Of a stretch of 64,000 bases of DNA, positions 47,885 to 56,543 are shown one piece after another. Under the pieces are notes generated by a model. That model worked only from the letters and a program-made list of their open reading frames with translations, made no database searches and was not told where the DNA came from. The stretch is from JAXDMK01 sp963765955 (GTDB lineage: Bacteria > Actinomycetota > Acidimicrobiia > Acidimicrobiales > AC-14), in the NCBI GenBank assembly GCA_963765955.1, contig CAVXYA010000002.1, positions 806,001 through 870,000 on the forward strand, written 5' to 3'. Positions within the stretch are counted from its first letter, which is position 1. Every line of letters starts with the position of its first letter. A program made the position numbers and the translations under genes.

Positions 47885-48429
47885 TCGACGGAGGGGTTCC
47901 ACGTGGCCAGGACGCCGTCGGGGTTGTGGGCCCAGATCCAGGCGTGCTGGTCGTAATGGACGCCGCTCGTGTTGGGCTCGTGCTCCGCCATGGGCCCGTC
48001 GAACGGTTTGCCGAACAGGTCGGGCGCCCCGGAGCCGGTCCACGTCGACACAGGCATCATGTACTCGACGGCTCCCAGGCGGACGCCTTTGCCGTACGGG
48101 GCGTACACCAGCAACTCGGGCCGGGTCGGGTCGAGCACGCCATCGAAGAGAAGCGTCGGGTTGTAGTAGTGGTACCCCATCGTCCCCACGCCCGGGTTCT
48201 CGACGCAGGGGAGAGGGTCGCCGAACGGGATGTAACCGTCGGCCAGGGCCACCTCGAGGCGGTGGTACTTGGCCGTCGCCCGCTTGACCTCCGCCAGCCG
48301 GGGGGACAGCTTCGGTTCGCCGGGCCGGGCACTCGCCGGCCCCTGGCTCGTCGCCGCCACCGAAGCGACTATGGCCGCCACCAGCCCGAATGCCGCCAGC
48401 CGGGCCCGTACCCCGCGTTGACTCGTCAT
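47878..48429 (-). CDS. Conserved-looking secreted protein of unknown function
   Basis: From the ATG at 48429, 183 residues. A signal peptide (FGLVAAIVASVAATSQGPASA) is followed by a helix with EVKRATAKYHRLEVALADGYIP. A domain with a single Cys (CVENPGVGTMGYHYYNP), LGAVEYMMP, HEPNTSGVHYDQHAWIW and a terminal NPSVEC follows. The spaced His residues could bind metal or haem. I have seen similar architecture in actinobacterial hypothetical proteins but know no assigned role. First gene of the overlapping cluster. Confidence 0.55.
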   Translation of the reverse strand: MTSQRGVRARLAAFGLVAAIVASVAATSQGPASARPGEPKLSPRLAEVKRATAKYHRLEVALADGYIPFGDPLPCVENPGVGTMGYHYYNPTLLFDGVLDPTRPELLVYAPYGKGVRLGAVEYMMPVSTWTGSGAPDLFGKPFDGPMAEHEPNTSGVHYDQHAWIWAHNPDGVLATWNPSVEC

Positions 48430-48516
48430 GTCCCCTCCGTTTGCCGTCCGTCCCGCAACGACCGCCGATTCGGCCTCACACCAGCCAACCATCCGGGGCC
48501 GCCGGGGGGAACCGTG

Positions 48517-49617
48517 CTACCGGGCCAAGCCAGGTGTGGTGGTAGTACCACCATGGCCCGTCTGACGGGCGATGACGGCTCCGCCGGCGCGGGCGCTGCG
48601 ACGGGCGGCGTCGATGACCTCGAGGGTGCGGACGGCGTCGAGGGCCGCGACCGGCGGGGGGCCGCCCTGTCGCAATGACGCGACCACGCCCTGGTAGAAG
48701 CGCCCGTAGTCCCCCGCCTCCGTCGGTACCGGATCGACCTCGTCGCCCACGCCCACGGTGCCCCACCGCGACGTCGGCGCCACGCCCCAGGCCGATCCCC
48801 CTGGACGTTCGCCGCGCTTGAGCGCCTCCTCCTGCACGTCCATGCCCCCCACGACGTAGCCCGCCTCGGAGCCGAGGACCCGGAACCGCGGGCCCGACCG
48901 GGGCACCACCGAGCTGGCCCAGAGGTGCGACCAGGCCCCCCCGGCGTGTTCGAGGGCCACGAACACGTCGTCGTCCACCTGCGCCCCCGGCCGTCGCCGG
49001 GCCAGCTCGGCAGAGACCGACAGCGGCGGGCCGAGCAGGACCAGGGCCTGGTCGACCAGGTGGCTGCCCAGGTCGAGGAGGATCCCCCCGCCCTCGGACG
49101 GATCGGCGCGCTCCCGCCACGCGCCGACGGGCGCCTGTCCCGGGCGCCACCGCTCGAACCGGGACTCGAACCGCCACACCTGTCCCAGCCGACCCTCGTC
49201 CACCAGCCGGCGGACGGTGAGGAAGTCGCCGTCCCACCGGCGGTTGTGGAACACGGTGAGGAACAGTCCTCGCCGCTCGGCCTCCGCAACGAGCCGCCGC
49301 CCCTCGTCGGCGGTCGGGGCCAGCGGCTTGTCGACCACCACGGCCAGACCCGCGTCCAGGGCATCCATGGCGACGGGAACGTGGAACCGGTTGGGCGTGG
49401 CCACCACCGCCAGCTCCACGCCCAGATCAACGGTCTGGGCCCAGAGCTCGCCAGCCGTCGACACCAGCCGGGCCCCCGGATGCGTCACCGCCGCCCGCCG
49501 CCGCCGCTCGACGTCGGAGGTGACGATCGCAGCCAGCTCGAGTCCATCCACCGCCTCGATGAAGGGCGCGTGGAATGTCGAGCCGGCGAACCCGAAGCCG
49601 ATAAGCCCGACCCTGAT
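48517..49617 (-). CDS. Gfo/Idh/MocA family oxidoreductase (start codon unclear)
   Basis: NAD(P)-dependent sugar or inositol-type dehydrogenase. The dinucleotide motif RVGLIGFGFAGSTFHAPFIEA begins near 49614 and is in frame with the rest (ATPNRFHVPVAMDALDAG, VDKPLAPTADE, GGILLDLGSHLVDQ). Active-site Lys is in DKPLAP and His in GSHLVDQ. No ATG, GTG or TTG lies upstream of this motif in frame, and the first conventional start (GTG 49551) would remove it. The true start may be a CTG near 49641, overlapping the permease end, or may be hidden by an indel. It follows the sugar transporter genes, so it probably acts on the imported compound. Confidence 0.8.
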   Translation of the reverse strand: MRVGLIGFGFAGSTFHAPFIEAVDGLELAAIVTSDVERRRRAAVTHPGARLVSTAGELWAQTVDLGVELAVVATPNRFHVPVAMDALDAGLAVVVDKPLAPTADEGRRLVAEAERRGLFLTVFHNRRWDGDFLTVRRLVDEGRLGQVWRFESRFERWRPGQAPVGAWRERADPSEGGGILLDLGSHLVDQALVLLGPPLSVSAELARRRPGAQVDDDVFVALEHAGGAWSHLWASSVVPRSGPRFRVLGSEAGYVVGGMDVQEEALKRGERPGGSAWGVAPTSRWGTVGVGDEVDPVPTEAGDYGRFYQGVVASLRQGGPPPVAALDAVRTLEVIDAARRSARAGGAVIARQTGHGGTTTTPGLAR

Positions 49618-49636
49618 CGGGCTGATCGGGCGCCCG

Positions 49637-50956
49637 TCAGCGGGCAGTTCGGCCCCGGCGGGCGACGGCGTCGATGGTCACCGCGGCCAGCAGCACCAGG
49701 GCGGTGACGACGTACTTGGCCGCCGCGCTGTACCCCTGCAGTCCCATCCCGTTGTCGATGGCGGCGATCACCAGTCCCCCGAGGACGGCATGGATGGCCT
49801 TGCCCCGGCCCCCGAACAGGCTCGTCCCCCCGATGACGGCGGCCGCCACCGCGTACAACACGAGCGTGCCGCCGTCGAGGGCGGTCGACACCGAGCGCAG
49901 GCGCGAGGCGTAGACGATGCCCGCGATCCCGGCGGTGAACGAGGCCAGGCTGAACGCCAGCGTCCGGATCAGGGCCAGGTTGACGCCCGCCCGGCGGGCG
50001 GCCTCGGGGTTGCCGCCGATGGCGTAGATGTAGCGGCCGAACCGGGTCCGCCCGAGGAGCAGGGTCCACATGGTGAGCACGCCGACGACGATCAGCACCA
50101 CCCACGGAAGGCCCTTGATCGGCACCAGCCGGCCCCGGTCGGCGTTGCACACCAGGACCACGGCGATGCCGGCCAGGAAGGCGGCCGCGATCTTCAGCAC
50201 GGTCAGGCTGGGGGGCGGCGCCACCAGTCCGCTGGTGCGGCGCCGGCTGTCCCGCAGCCACAGCCGGGCGGCGTAGACCGACACGATCCCCAGGATCACG
50301 ATCCAGCTGGCGGCGGGGGTGAGGTTGCCGCTGGCCAGGTTGTTGATGACCTTGTCGTTGATGGGCAGCGAGCCGCCCGTGCCCAGGATCATGAGCATCA
50401 CGCCCTGGAAGCCGAGGAGGCCGGCCAGGGTGACGATGAAGGCGGGCAGACCGAGACGGGTGATGATCGTGCCCTGGATGGCGCCGATGGCGGCGCACAC
50501 GAGCAGGGCCACGACGATGGCCGCCCACCACGGCCAGCCCACCGACTGCCGCACCAGCTCGGCCATGACCACCCCGCCGATCCCGCTGACGAACCCGATC
50601 GACAGGTCGATCTCGCCCAGGAGCAGGGGGAACACCATCCCCATGGCCAGGAGCATGTAGGCCGCCCCCTGGATCAGGAGGTTGACCACGTTGCCCGACG
50701 TGAGGAAGTTGGAGTTGAGCGACTGGAAGAGGGCCGAGATCAGGATGAGCCCGGCCACCACCGGCAGCACGCCGCTGTCGCCCGCCCGGACCCGGGCCCA
50801 CGCCGCCCCCAGGTACTCACCGAGGGAGTTGGCGACCAGCTCGGGGGCGACGGCCAGGTCGGCCTGGGCCGCGGCCGCCTCGGAGACCTCCTCCCCAGCC
50901 TCGACGGCAGCCTCCACCGCCACGGTGCCGTCCTCCGGGCCCTCGATCCTGGTCAT
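49637..50956 (-). CDS. Sugar ABC transporter permease (XylH/RbsC type)
   Basis: From the ATG at 50956, 439 residues with about ten membrane helices. A 60-residue hydrophilic N-terminus precedes SGNVVNLLIQGAAYMLLAMGM, LLLGEIDLSIGFVSGIGG, RLGLPAFIVTLAGLLGFQG, IYAIGGNPEAARRAGVN and VIGGTSLFGGRGKAIHAVLG, all signatures of the carbohydrate uptake 2 family. The start overlaps the ATPase stop (ATGA). The XylH-like length and insertion favour a pentose or inositol. Confidence 0.9.
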   Translation of the reverse strand: MTRIEGPEDGTVAVEAAVEAGEEVSEAAAAQADLAVAPELVANSLGEYLGAAWARVRAGDSGVLPVVAGLILISALFQSLNSNFLTSGNVVNLLIQGAAYMLLAMGMVFPLLLGEIDLSIGFVSGIGGVVMAELVRQSVGWPWWAAIVVALLVCAAIGAIQGTIITRLGLPAFIVTLAGLLGFQGVMLMILGTGGSLPINDKVINNLASGNLTPAASWIVILGIVSVYAARLWLRDSRRRTSGLVAPPPSLTVLKIAAAFLAGIAVVLVCNADRGRLVPIKGLPWVVLIVVGVLTMWTLLLGRTRFGRYIYAIGGNPEAARRAGVNLALIRTLAFSLASFTAGIAGIVYASRLRSVSTALDGGTLVLYAVAAAVIGGTSLFGGRGKAIHAVLGGLVIAAIDNGMGLQGYSAAAKYVVTALVLLAAVTIDAVARRGRTAR

Positions 50957-51763
50957 GCGCCACCACCGGTCCGGGTCGACACGCCGCTGGTCATGAGGTC
51001 GACGACGCTCTGGCGGTCGAGCTCGGCCGCCGGCCGCACGGCCACCATCTTCCCCAGGCGCAGCACCGCGATCCGGTCGGCCACCTCGAAGACGTCGTTC
51101 ATGTTGTGGGACACGAGCAGCACCGCCAGGCCCCGGTCGGCCAGGCGCCGCACCAGGTCGAGCACCATGCGGGTCTGGGCCACGCCCAGGGCGGCGGTGG
51201 GCTCGTCCATGATCACCAGCTTCGAGTTCCACAGGACGGCCTTGGCGATGGCCACCGACTGGCGCTGCCCGCCCGACAGCGAGGCCACCGGCTGGCGGAT
51301 CGAGCGCACGGTGGTGACGGCCAGGCTGCTGAGGGTGGCCCCCGCCGCCTTCTCCATGTCCTCCTCGGACAGGGCCAGGTGCCGCACCTTCTCCCGGCCG
51401 AGGAACATGTTCTGGACGATGTCGAGGTTGTCGCACAGGGCCAGGTCCTGGTGGACGGTCTCGATCCCGAGGGCGGACGCGTCCCGCGGGCTGCGCAGGA
51501 CGACGGGGCTGCCCTCCCACAGGATCTCGCCCCCGTCCGGGCTGTGGATCCCGGAGATGCACTTGATGAGGACGGACTTGCCCGCCCCGTTGTCGCCGAC
51601 CAGTGCCGTCACCTGGCCGGCGGGCACGTCGAGGTGCACGTCGACCAGGGCCTGCACCGCCCCGAAGTGCTTGTCGACGCCCTCCAGCCGTAGGAGCGGA
51701 CCGGCGGCGGGCGCAGCCGCCGGCGGTTGCCGGCACGCGGTCGGGAACGCCCTCCGTGCTCAC
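50953..51763 (-). CDS. Sugar ABC transporter ATPase (frameshifted near its 5' end)
   Basis: Single nucleotide-binding domain of about 269 residues, as in XylG-like half-size proteins. Walker A GDNGAGKSVLIK, signature SLSGGQRQSVAIAKAV and Walker B LVIMDEPTAALG are intact. The start is GTG at 51763 (STEGVPDRVPATAGG), nine bases after the binding-protein stop. A one-base insertion in the CCC run at about 51709-51711 separates this from PLLRLEGVDKHFGAVQALVD. The first conventional start after it, 51657, would cut into the domain. Confidence 0.85.
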
Positions 51764-51772
51764 CGGGTCAGG

Positions 51773-53008
51773 TCAGCTGATGCCGGCAGCGGTGCAGGCG
51801 CTGGCCACCTCGGCAATACACAGGTCGGCCTTCTTCACCGCCTCGTCCTTGATCACGGTGGCATTCAGATTGGCGGCGGTGACCCACACCGGCGCCAGCA
51901 GCACCGATGCCACGTCGGCGTTGGCCTCGGTGTCCTTGGTGGTGCCGTTGGTGAGGGCCGACGGCGGCGTCTGGCCCGCCCGCAGGTAGATGGCGACGGC
52001 CGCTGCGGCCTGGGCCTCCAGGTAGATCGGCTTGTAGACCGTCCCGCACTGGTAGCCCTTGAGGATGTTCTGCAGGCCCGACAGGGAAGCGTCCTGGCCC
52101 GTCGTCGGGAAGGTCTTGGCCGGGGTGTTCTGGGCCTGCAGCACCGAGATCACGGCGTTGGCGTTGTCGTCGTTGGGCGTGACCACGGCGTTGGTCTGGG
52201 GGTTGGCCGTGAGCTGCTGCTGGAACGTGGTGGCGGCCACCGACGGGGTCCACGTGCCCGGCGGCTCGCCCACCTTCTTGTAGGTCCCGTTGTCGAAGAA
52301 CGGCTGGAGGACGCCGTTGTAGCCCTCGGCGAACTGGCTGGCGTTGTTGTCGGTGGGGTCGCCGTTCATCACCAGGATGTTGGGGTTGGCGACGTTCCAC
52401 TCCCTGATGCAGTCGACCTCGCCCTGGCCGATGAGCTGGCCCACCTTGACGTTGTCGAAGCTGACGTAGATCCGTCCCGGCGCGCCGCCCTTGGTCAGAC
52501 GGTCGTAGTCGATGACCTTGACGCCCTTGGCCGTGGCGTTGGCCTCGATGGCGGCGCCGCTGCCCGAGTCGAGGGCGTCGACGAGGAGCACGGTGGCCCC
52601 CTGGGTGATGGCCGCCTCGGCCTGGGTCTGCATGGTGGCGGCGCTGCCCTGGGCGTTGTCGATCTTGAAGTCGCTCGACGTCAGCCCCGCGGCCTCGAAG
52701 GCCCGGGTGAGGTAGGGCCGGTCGAACGACTCGTAGCGAGCGGAGGTGGTCGTGTCGGGCAGGAGGACGGCGATCAGGCCTTCGCCCTGGGCGGCGAGGT
52801 CCTTGAGCTGGGCCATGGCCGAGAAGTCGCTGGTGAAGGACGCGGCCGTGACGTTCACCGCCGCCGTGCCGCCTGACGTGGTGGCCGTCGTGGACTCGTC
52901 GTCGGAGTCGCTGCCGCAGGCGGCCAGCACCATCACCGTCACCGCTATCCCGAGCGCTCGCGTCGCCGGTCGCCGGGAGTGAAACAGACTCAGTCGAAAG
53001 TTCACCAC
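51773..53008 (-). CDS. Sugar-binding lipoprotein (XylF/RbsB type)
   Basis: Extracellular receptor of the transporter, 411 residues. The lipobox is VLAACGSDSD (Cys about residue 31). The periplasmic-binding-protein fold shows IAVLLPDTTTSARYES, ATVLLVDALDSGSGAA, VKVIDYDRLTKGG, VVTPNDDNANAVISVL and GQDASLSGLQNILKGYQCGT. The last is close to D-xylose-binding XylF. The ligand cannot be fixed; xylose-like pentoses or myo-inositol are plausible. A GGGGG ribosome site precedes the GTG at 53008. Upstream are two TTGACG boxes (near 53076-53081 and 53053-53058 on the minus strand), one of which may be the -35 element. Confidence 0.88.
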   Translation of the reverse strand: MVNFRLSLFHSRRPATRALGIAVTVMVLAACGSDSDDESTTATTSGGTAAVNVTAASFTSDFSAMAQLKDLAAQGEGLIAVLLPDTTTSARYESFDRPYLTRAFEAAGLTSSDFKIDNAQGSAATMQTQAEAAITQGATVLLVDALDSGSGAAIEANATAKGVKVIDYDRLTKGGAPGRIYVSFDNVKVGQLIGQGEVDCIREWNVANPNILVMNGDPTDNNASQFAEGYNGVLQPFFDNGTYKKVGEPPGTWTPSVAATTFQQQLTANPQTNAVVTPNDDNANAVISVLQAQNTPAKTFPTTGQDASLSGLQNILKGYQCGTVYKPIYLEAQAAAAVAIYLRAGQTPPSALTNGTTKDTEANADVASVLLAPVWVTAANLNATVIKDEAVKKADLCIAEVASACTAAGIS

Positions 53009-53076
53009 GACCCCCTTTTGATCCAGCCAGATCCTGTGGTTCTCAACAATTCGTCAAGGATAAGGAAACACGCACG

Positions 53077-53724
53077 TCAAGTGCCGACGCACCGGGCGGC
53101 CCGGACGAACGCCCGCACTAGATCCTCGGCCTTGGCGCCTTCCCGCTCGACGCCGGAGTTGACGTTGACCGCCCACGGCCGGACCGCCTCGATGGCGGCG
53201 GTGACGTTTTCGGGGTTCAACCCGCCGGCGAGGATGACCGGCAGGGGGCTGCGATGGGCCAGACCTGCGCTCACCTCCCAATTGTGGACCAGTCCGGTGC
53301 CGCCGATCCGGTCCTGGGCCGGGTCGACACTGTCGACGACGAACGCGTCCACGAGGGCCTCCCAGCCGGCCGGATCGTCCACTCGCCCGTCGTGCACATG
53401 AAGCGCCTTGATCAGGCGGATCCCCGGTCGGCGCGCCCGCAGCCGCTCGACGACATCGATAACGACGGTGTCGTGCAGCTGGACCGTGTCGACGGGGAGC
53501 TCGTCGGCGATCCTCGCCAGATCGGTGTCGTCGGAGGCATGGGTGACCGCGTAGCGGCCCACATAGGGCGGGACGAGGGAAAGGAGCCGGCGGGCCTGGT
53601 CGAGCGTGACGGAGTCCTCGGCCCGGTGTCGGGTGAGGACCAGCACACCGACGGCGTCGGCGCCACCTGCCACGACCGCGTCGACATCGTCCTCCGAGCG
53701 CACCGCGCAGACAGAGACAGGCAC
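53077..53724 (-). CDS. trpF: Phosphoribosylanthranilate isomerase-like protein
   Basis: TIM-barrel protein of 215 residues from the GTG at 53724. SVCAVRSEDDVDAVVAGGADAVGVL, DTVQLHD, LIKALHVHDG, DSVDPAQDRIGGTGLVHNWE, LAGGLNPENV and AVNVNSGVE follow the TrpF pattern, which isomerises PRA in tryptophan synthesis. The catalytic Cys that TrpF usually has in KICG is replaced by SVCA, so the Cys is kept. No other trp gene is near. PriA often supplies this activity in actinobacteria, so a different substrate is possible. Confidence 0.75.
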   Translation of the reverse strand: MPVSVCAVRSEDDVDAVVAGGADAVGVLVLTRHRAEDSVTLDQARRLLSLVPPYVGRYAVTHASDDTDLARIADELPVDTVQLHDTVVIDVVERLRARRPGIRLIKALHVHDGRVDDPAGWEALVDAFVVDSVDPAQDRIGGTGLVHNWEVSAGLAHRSPLPVILAGGLNPENVTAAIEAVRPWAVNVNSGVEREGAKAEDLVRAFVRAARCVGT

Positions 53725-53807
53725 CCGCCCGACCGGCCCCAACGGCACGCTGCAGACGCTACTGCGACCCCGTCTGCACGCGGGTTCTGATGCAGGGCCT
53801 TTGTCGC

Positions 53808-54446
53808 TCAGGCGCGGCCGGCCACGACGAGCATCTGCCCGGCGAGCGGCCGGTAGGGCAGGCGCAGGTAGAGGGGCACCAGCGCATGGCCGAACGACAA
53901 CCGGGACTTCATGGTGAGTGGCAGGAAGCGGGGCTCGACGTGCTCCAAGGCGAACCCGGACGCGGCCAGGAAGTCGCCCAGCGAGCGATCGGTGAAGATC
54001 GTCCGGTGGGTGTAATCGTCGAAGTACTCCCGTGGCCTCAGGCGGAAGTTGGGCTGCACCGCCATGAAGCGACCGCCCGGGCGCAGGACGCGCCGGATCT
54101 CGGCGATCGCCCGCTCCAGTTCCGGCCACGTCAGGTGCTCGAGCAGGTTGCTGGCGAAGACGACGTCGAAGGTCTCGTCGGGGAACCGGGTGAGGTCGGT
54201 GACGTCGCCGACCTCAGCCTCGATCGGCGCCTCGACCAGGTCGGGCAGCCCCGGATTGGCGTCGAACGCCACCCGGCGCCCACCTCGGATATGACGGCTG
54301 AAGTCGCCGTAGCCGGCGCCGAGGTCGAGCACTGCCGCGTCGTCCGGCACCCAACGCTGCAGGTAGGCGCACACCGACACCCACACCTTGGCGCGCGCCT
54401 CGGCGGGCGTGAAACGGGTGGAGAAGTAGGCGGACGAGTCGCTCAC
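53808..54446 (-). CDS. Class I SAM-dependent methyltransferase
   Basis: A 212-residue protein. Motif I is VLDLGAGYGDFSRHI, followed by FDANPG, DVTDLTRFPDETFDVVFASNLLEHL and RVLRPGGRFMAVQPNFR. The C-terminal part is hydrophobic (FGHALVPLYLRLPYRPLAGQM), suggesting membrane contact or a lipid or glycan substrate. The substrate is unknown. No clear operon partner. Confidence 0.82.
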   Translation of the reverse strand: MSDSSAYFSTRFTPAEARAKVWVSVCAYLQRWVPDDAAVLDLGAGYGDFSRHIRGGRRVAFDANPGLPDLVEAPIEAEVGDVTDLTRFPDETFDVVFASNLLEHLTWPELERAIAEIRRVLRPGGRFMAVQPNFRLRPREYFDDYTHRTIFTDRSLGDFLAASGFALEHVEPRFLPLTMKSRLSFGHALVPLYLRLPYRPLAGQMLVVAGRA

Positions 54447-54494
54447 CGGGCGATCATCGCATGGCGGCCGCGCCGGGCCGGCGGGCAGACGCGG

Positions 54495-55265
54495 CTAGCT
54501 GCTCATCGCTGACGCGCCCCACGGGCCGGGCTGGCTGAACATCTTCTGCGCCTCGGCGATCATCTGCTTGGTCTCGCCGTGCTCCTGGATCCAGAGGTCG
54601 TAGGCGCCGTCGTAGGCGTCGTCCTCGTTGCCCACCACGCCTTGCTGCACGAGCATCTTGGCGACGTCCGTCACCTCTCGGACCGAGGGGTAGTTGAACG
54701 AGTAATAGACGGGGGTGGCGTTGCCGGCGACGCCATACCGCGCCAGGAGCCCGGTCAGGAACTGGGCGCAGTTCTTCATGCCCGGTCCTCGCCCGCACGG
54801 CTCGCGCTCGGTGTACACCCACTCGATCTGGCGGGCGCCGCTGGTGACCTCTCCGGCGACCGCTTCCCAAACGACCTGCTCGGAGTGCTTCGGCGTCACC
54901 CCCTTGGGGCCGGGAGGGATGCTGGAGGCGGTAACCAGGTCCTTGCCCGTCAGCTTGATGGACGCGATGTTCTTGAGACCGTGGGGAGAGGACGCCCGCA
55001 GCGCCACCGCCTGCCAGCTGAAGGCGTTGCCCGTATACGCCGTATGGGTCAGCGCGTACCGCTGCACGTGCTCGACGAGACGCTGCGTCGCCCGGTTGCC
55101 GCAGGTCTTCTGCATACGCAACAGCGGGTGATCACCGCCGGTGGTGGAGCTGGGGGACTGCGCCCGGGACCGCTGCGTGGCCTGCTCCGCCCGCTGCCTC
55201 ACCGCGCTCAATGTACGAGGGCCGCCTCGATCCGACAAGGGGTCGGATCCTGTCGATTCCTGCAT
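54495..55265 (-). CDS. Deaminase-type putative effector/toxin with eCIS-like N-terminal motif
   Basis: A 256-residue protein. The first 45 residues are polar and disordered, followed by LLRMQKTCGNRATQRLVEHVQR. This matches the L-x-x-LQ-x-x-x-GN-x-A-x-x-x-L signature in proteins linked to extracellular contractile injection systems. The C-terminal domain has a zinc-site pattern of the cytidine-deaminase fold: HSEQVVWEAV supplies His and Glu, and TEREPCGRGPGMKNC supplies the paired cysteines. Toxin deaminases that edit nucleic acids or nucleotides have this arrangement. No injection-system genes or obvious immunity gene lie in the window. The role is inferred from the motifs; the domain might instead act on free nucleotides. 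Confidence 0.6.
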   Translation of the reverse strand: MQESTGSDPLSDRGGPRTLSAVRQRAEQATQRSRAQSPSSTTGGDHPLLRMQKTCGNRATQRLVEHVQRYALTHTAYTGNAFSWQAVALRASSPHGLKNIASIKLTGKDLVTASSIPPGPKGVTPKHSEQVVWEAVAGEVTSGARQIEWVYTEREPCGRGPGMKNCAQFLTGLLARYGVAGNATPVYYSFNYPSVREVTDVAKMLVQQGVVGNEDDAYDGAYDLWIQEHGETKQMIAEAQKMFSQPGPWGASAMSS

Positions 55266-55376
55266 CCTCGGCTGATCCCCCGGTGCGAGTCGCTCGGATG
55301 CGCCGATGGCTGTGGGCGAGTTTACAAAGGTCTTAGTGATATCCTTACGTAACTGGGAGGGTTGGGAAAGGATCCG

Positions 55377-56510
55377 GTGGAGGTCGGGACCACGGTCGCA
55401 ATCACGTGGCAGGGCCGGCGTGTCGACGCGTTCGTCCCCGCGCTCCTGCCCCGTGGCGGCATCGAGCTGCCCGAGGGAGTGGTGCGGGCCACGGAGCGGG
55501 CGGCCGCCTCATTGCTGCGGGCCGAGGACCGGATAGCGCTCCGCTTCGAGCCCCTCGCCCGGCTGTTGCTCCGGGCCGAAGGAGTCGCCTCCTCGCAGAT
55601 CGAAGGGATCCGCGCCCCGGCCGGGATGGTCGAAGTCGCCCAGCTCGATCCGGATGCGGTCGACGCCACCTCGGCCTGGGTCGCCGACAACCTGGCCGTG
55701 GTCGACGCCTCGCTCGTCCACGCCCGCTCCGGCGCCCCTCTGACGGCCGACGACCTCCACCGTTGGCACGCCCGGCTCATGGCCCACGGCGCCCTGCCCG
55801 ACGAGCTCGTCGGCCGGTTCCGGCAGGTGCAGAACTGGGTGGGCGGCGCCACCCCCCGGGACGCGGCCTACGTGCCGCCGCCGGCCGAGCACGTCGGCCC
55901 GTTGATGCGTGACCTGGTGCGGTTCACGAACTCGAGCACGCTCGATCCGGTCACCCTCGCCGCCGTGGTCCATGCCCAGTTCGAGGTGATCCACCCCTAC
56001 GGCGACGGGAACGGCCGGCTGGGGCGGGTGCTCCTCGGTTGGACGCTGGCCCGGCGGGCCGGGGTCGCCGTCCCGCCCCCGGTGAGCGTGGTCATCGCCC
56101 GTGACACTGGCGGCTACCTCTCGGGCCTGACCCGATGGCGGCAAGGCGACGTCGCCGGCTGGGTGGGTTGGGTCGCCAATGCCGTCAGCCGTTCGGCGGA
56201 CCAGGTGATCGACATCGTCGGCCAGGCCGAGGAGCTACGCCGGCGATGGGAGGACCTTCTCGCAGGTGTCCGTTCCGACGCCGCCGCCCGTCGGCTCCTC
56301 GACCTCCTGCCGCAGCACCTCGCGGTCACAGCGTCGATGGTCGCCGACCTCCTCGGCGTGTCCGGGCCCACGGCGCGGGCCGCCATCGATTCACTGGCGA
56401 CCCGGGGCATCCTCCAGCCGCTCGACGTGCCCCCAGCCCGCCCGGGGCGTCCGGCACAGTGGTGGACGGCGGCGGAGCTGGTCTCGATCGTCGGCCGCTG
56501 GTCCCGCTGA
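55377..56510 (+). CDS. Fic family AMPylase-like protein
   Basis: About 377 residues. The Fic motif HPYGDGNGRLGR (near 55994-56029) is intact, and the inhibitory-helix motif SSQIEGI (near 55593-55613) is present, so this is a class II Fic protein that can restrain itself. A C-terminal winged-helix part (VTASMVADLLGVSGPTARAAIDSL) is typical of standalone Fic regulators. Fic enzymes transfer AMP to target proteins. I start it at GTG 55377, after AAAGGA; a TTG at 55362 is also possible. The AT-rich upstream region contains the palindrome TTACGTAA (55345-55352), a possible operator. Confidence 0.88.
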   Translation: MEVGTTVAITWQGRRVDAFVPALLPRGGIELPEGVVRATERAAASLLRAEDRIALRFEPLARLLLRAEGVASSQIEGIRAPAGMVEVAQLDPDAVDATSAWVADNLAVVDASLVHARSGAPLTADDLHRWHARLMAHGALPDELVGRFRQVQNWVGGATPRDAAYVPPPAEHVGPLMRDLVRFTNSSTLDPVTLAAVVHAQFEVIHPYGDGNGRLGRVLLGWTLARRAGVAVPPPVSVVIARDTGGYLSGLTRWRQGDVAGWVGWVANAVSRSADQVIDIVGQAEELRRRWEDLLAGVRSDAAARRLLDLLPQHLAVTASMVADLLGVSGPTARAAIDSLATRGILQPLDVPPARPGRPAQWWTAAELVSIVGRWSR

Positions 56511-56543
56511 GCCAATGGCCCGCGAAGTGCTGCATGTGTACTC

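Noticed and set aside
49217..52876. A 1219-codon plus-strand open frame opposite the sugar-transporter genes
   Set aside because: It is antisense to four well-recognised genes, has a low-complexity His/Gly/Arg composition in its first half and matches no family. High GC makes long antisense frames common.
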